The notes under the pieces: model-generated
Seen by the model: the letters and a program-made list of their open reading frames with translations, nothing else
Database searches by the model: none
What the model was told of the DNA's origin: nothing
Program-made: the position numbers and the translations under genes
Assembly (NCBI GenBank): GCA_947456845.1
Contig: CANGUJ010000058.1
Coordinates: 1 to 13,461, forward strand
Reading direction: 5' to 3'
From: Burkholderiales bacterium
Lineage (GTDB): Bacteria; Pseudomonadota; Gammaproteobacteria; Burkholderiales; JAEUOS01
Length of the DNA: 13,461 nt
Part shown: positions 12,510 to 13,461 of the stretch, piece after piece
How the letters are laid out: each line of letters opens with the position of its first letter
Numbering within the stretch: position 1 is the stretch's first letter

Positions 12510-13461
12510 GCGTGCCGCAGAAAATGACCTATGCCCAGGCAGCCTGCCTGGCGCTTGCACAGGCCATGCGCGCCGATCCCGCCATCGTGGCCCTGGGTGA
12601 AGACCTCGGCCGCGGTGGCGTCTTCGGCCAGTATCGCGGCCTGCCGCAGGAATTCGGTCCCGAGCGCATCATCGACACGCCGATTTCCGAAGCCAACATC
12701 ATGGGCGCCGCGGTCGGCATGGCGCTGGCCGGCCTGAAGCCGGTGGTGGAAATGCGCGTCATCGATTTCGCGCTGTGCGCCATGGACGAGATCGTCAACC
12801 AGGCCGCCAAGAACCGCTACATGTTCGGCGGGCAGGGCCGCGTACCGCTGATCGCGCGCATGCCCATCGGCATCTGGTCCGCCTCGGCGGCGCAGCACTC
12901 GCAATCGCTGGAGGCCTGGTTCGCGCACATGCCCGGCCTCACCGTGGTGACCCCGGCCCTGCCGCAGGACAACTACGGCCTCCTGAGAAGCGCTTTGGCC
13001 TGCGGTGATCCGGTGGTGTACATGGAGCACAAGGAGTTGTGGGGCGTCGAGGGCGACGTGCAGTCCGGCGTCGATGTGCCTCTGGGCAAGGCCAACATGC
13101 TGCGCGAAGGGACCGACCTCACCATCGTGACATGGTCGCGCGGCGTCGCGGCCGCGCTCGACGCGGCGGCGACACTGGCGCAAGAGGGCGTGTCCGCCGC
13201 GGTGATCGACCTGCGCACGCTGTGGCCCGGGGACAAGGAGGCGGGGTTCGCCTCGGCGTCCGGGACCGGGCGCCTGCTGGTGGTCCACGAGGCGGTGCAG
13301 GTAGCGGGCTTCGGCGCGGAGATTGCCGCCTCGGCCGCCGAGAACGTCGGTTGCAGGGTCAGGCGCCTCGGCGCGCCGCGCATTCCCGTGGGCTACGCGC
13401 AGGTGCTCGAAGACGAAGCGCGCCTGACCGCCGCGAAAATCGCCGCCGCGGCGCGCGGCAT
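12506..13461 (+). CDS. thiamine-dependent 2-oxo acid dehydrogenase E1 component, beta subunit (3' end cut by window)
   Basis: Beta subunit of the same E1, starting with ATG 12506 inside the alpha stop (ATGA overlap), so it is translationally coupled. 318 codons are visible; family members are about 325-340 aa, so only the last few residues are missing. Features are MTYAQAACLALAQAM, GEDLGRGGVFG at 31-41, the catalytic Glu62 in DTPISEANIMGAAVG (activates the ThDP aminopyrimidine), EIVNQAAKNRYM, the active-site H131 in AAQHSQSLEAWF, and IDLRTLWPGDKE in the C-terminal transketolase domain. The stretch just before H131 (MPIGIWSAS) differs from the Gly-rich segment of most pyruvate and branched-chain E1-beta proteins, which may reflect a different 2-oxo acid or acetoin-like substrate. 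Confidence 0.9.
   Translation, partial: MSVPQKMTYAQAACLALAQAMRADPAIVALGEDLGRGGVFGQYRGLPQEFGPERIIDTPISEANIMGAAVGMALAGLKPVVEMRVIDFALCAMDEIVNQAAKNRYMFGGQGRVPLIARMPIGIWSASAAQHSQSLEAWFAHMPGLTVVTPALPQDNYGLLRSALACGDPVVYMEHKELWGVEGDVQSGVDVPLGKANMLREGTDLTIVTWSRGVAAALDAAATLAQEGVSAAVIDLRTLWPGDKEAGFASASGTGRLLVVHEAVQVAGFGAEIAASAAENVGCRVRRLGAPRIPVGYAQVLEDEARLTAAKIAAAARG

Noticed and set aside
1..13461. Phage, transposon, CRISPR or defence system
   Set aside because: No integrase, transposase, repeat-spacer pattern, direct-repeat boundary or defence-type gene is visible; composition looks uniform.

Overview
The window is high-GC bacterial DNA, densely packed with genes, and fits a betaproteobacterium. Three things point there: an argH / algZ-type kinase / algR-type regulator block, a periplasm-fed tripartite tricarboxylate transporter (TctCBA) of the type expanded in Burkholderiales and their relatives, and a stand-alone Ser/Thr kinase fused to a cyclic-nucleotide domain. 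The genus cannot be fixed from sequence alone. I see no tRNA, rRNA, CRISPR array, insertion sequence, prophage or classical defence genes.

Layout. (1) Positions 1-2796, + strand: the 3' part of a TctC/Bug solute-binding protein, then TctB and TctA, forming a carboxylate importer. (2) 2839-3441, - strand: a small Crp/Fnr-family regulator. (3) 3442-3769: a divergent regulatory region of about 330 bp holding an FNR/ANR-type palindrome (TTGAT-N4-GTCAA, 3575-3588), correctly placed ahead of a -10-like hexamer facing the next operon. (4) 3770-6043, + strand: a formyl-CoA:oxalate CoA-transferase (Frc/YfdW type), then a formyltransferase-fold protein resembling the hydrolase domain of 10-formyl-THF dehydrogenase. 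(5) 6084-9535, - strand: argH (argininosuccinate lyase), a Ser/Thr kinase with a C-terminal cNMP-binding domain, and a class II aldolase/adducin-family enzyme, in that transcription order. (6) 9588-11429, + strand: an AlgZ/LytS-like histidine kinase and an AlgR/LytTR response regulator, divergent from argH. (7) 11499-13461, + strand: the alpha and beta E1 subunits of a thiamine-dependent 2-oxo acid dehydrogenase, the beta gene running off the window end.

How the genes may work together. The first third looks like a small-carboxylate module: an importer, an Fnr-like regulator and a two-gene formyl-CoA/formyl-transfer unit behind an FNR-type site. The most interesting proposal is that the CoA-transferase and the formyltransferase-like protein jointly handle a formyl group (oxalate/formate/folate C1 chemistry), possibly under anaerobic or redox control. 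This is inference from gene pairing, active-site residues and the palindrome. Around argH the order is the conserved argH-algZ-algR core, but hemC, which follows algR in Pseudomonas, is replaced here by the E1 genes.
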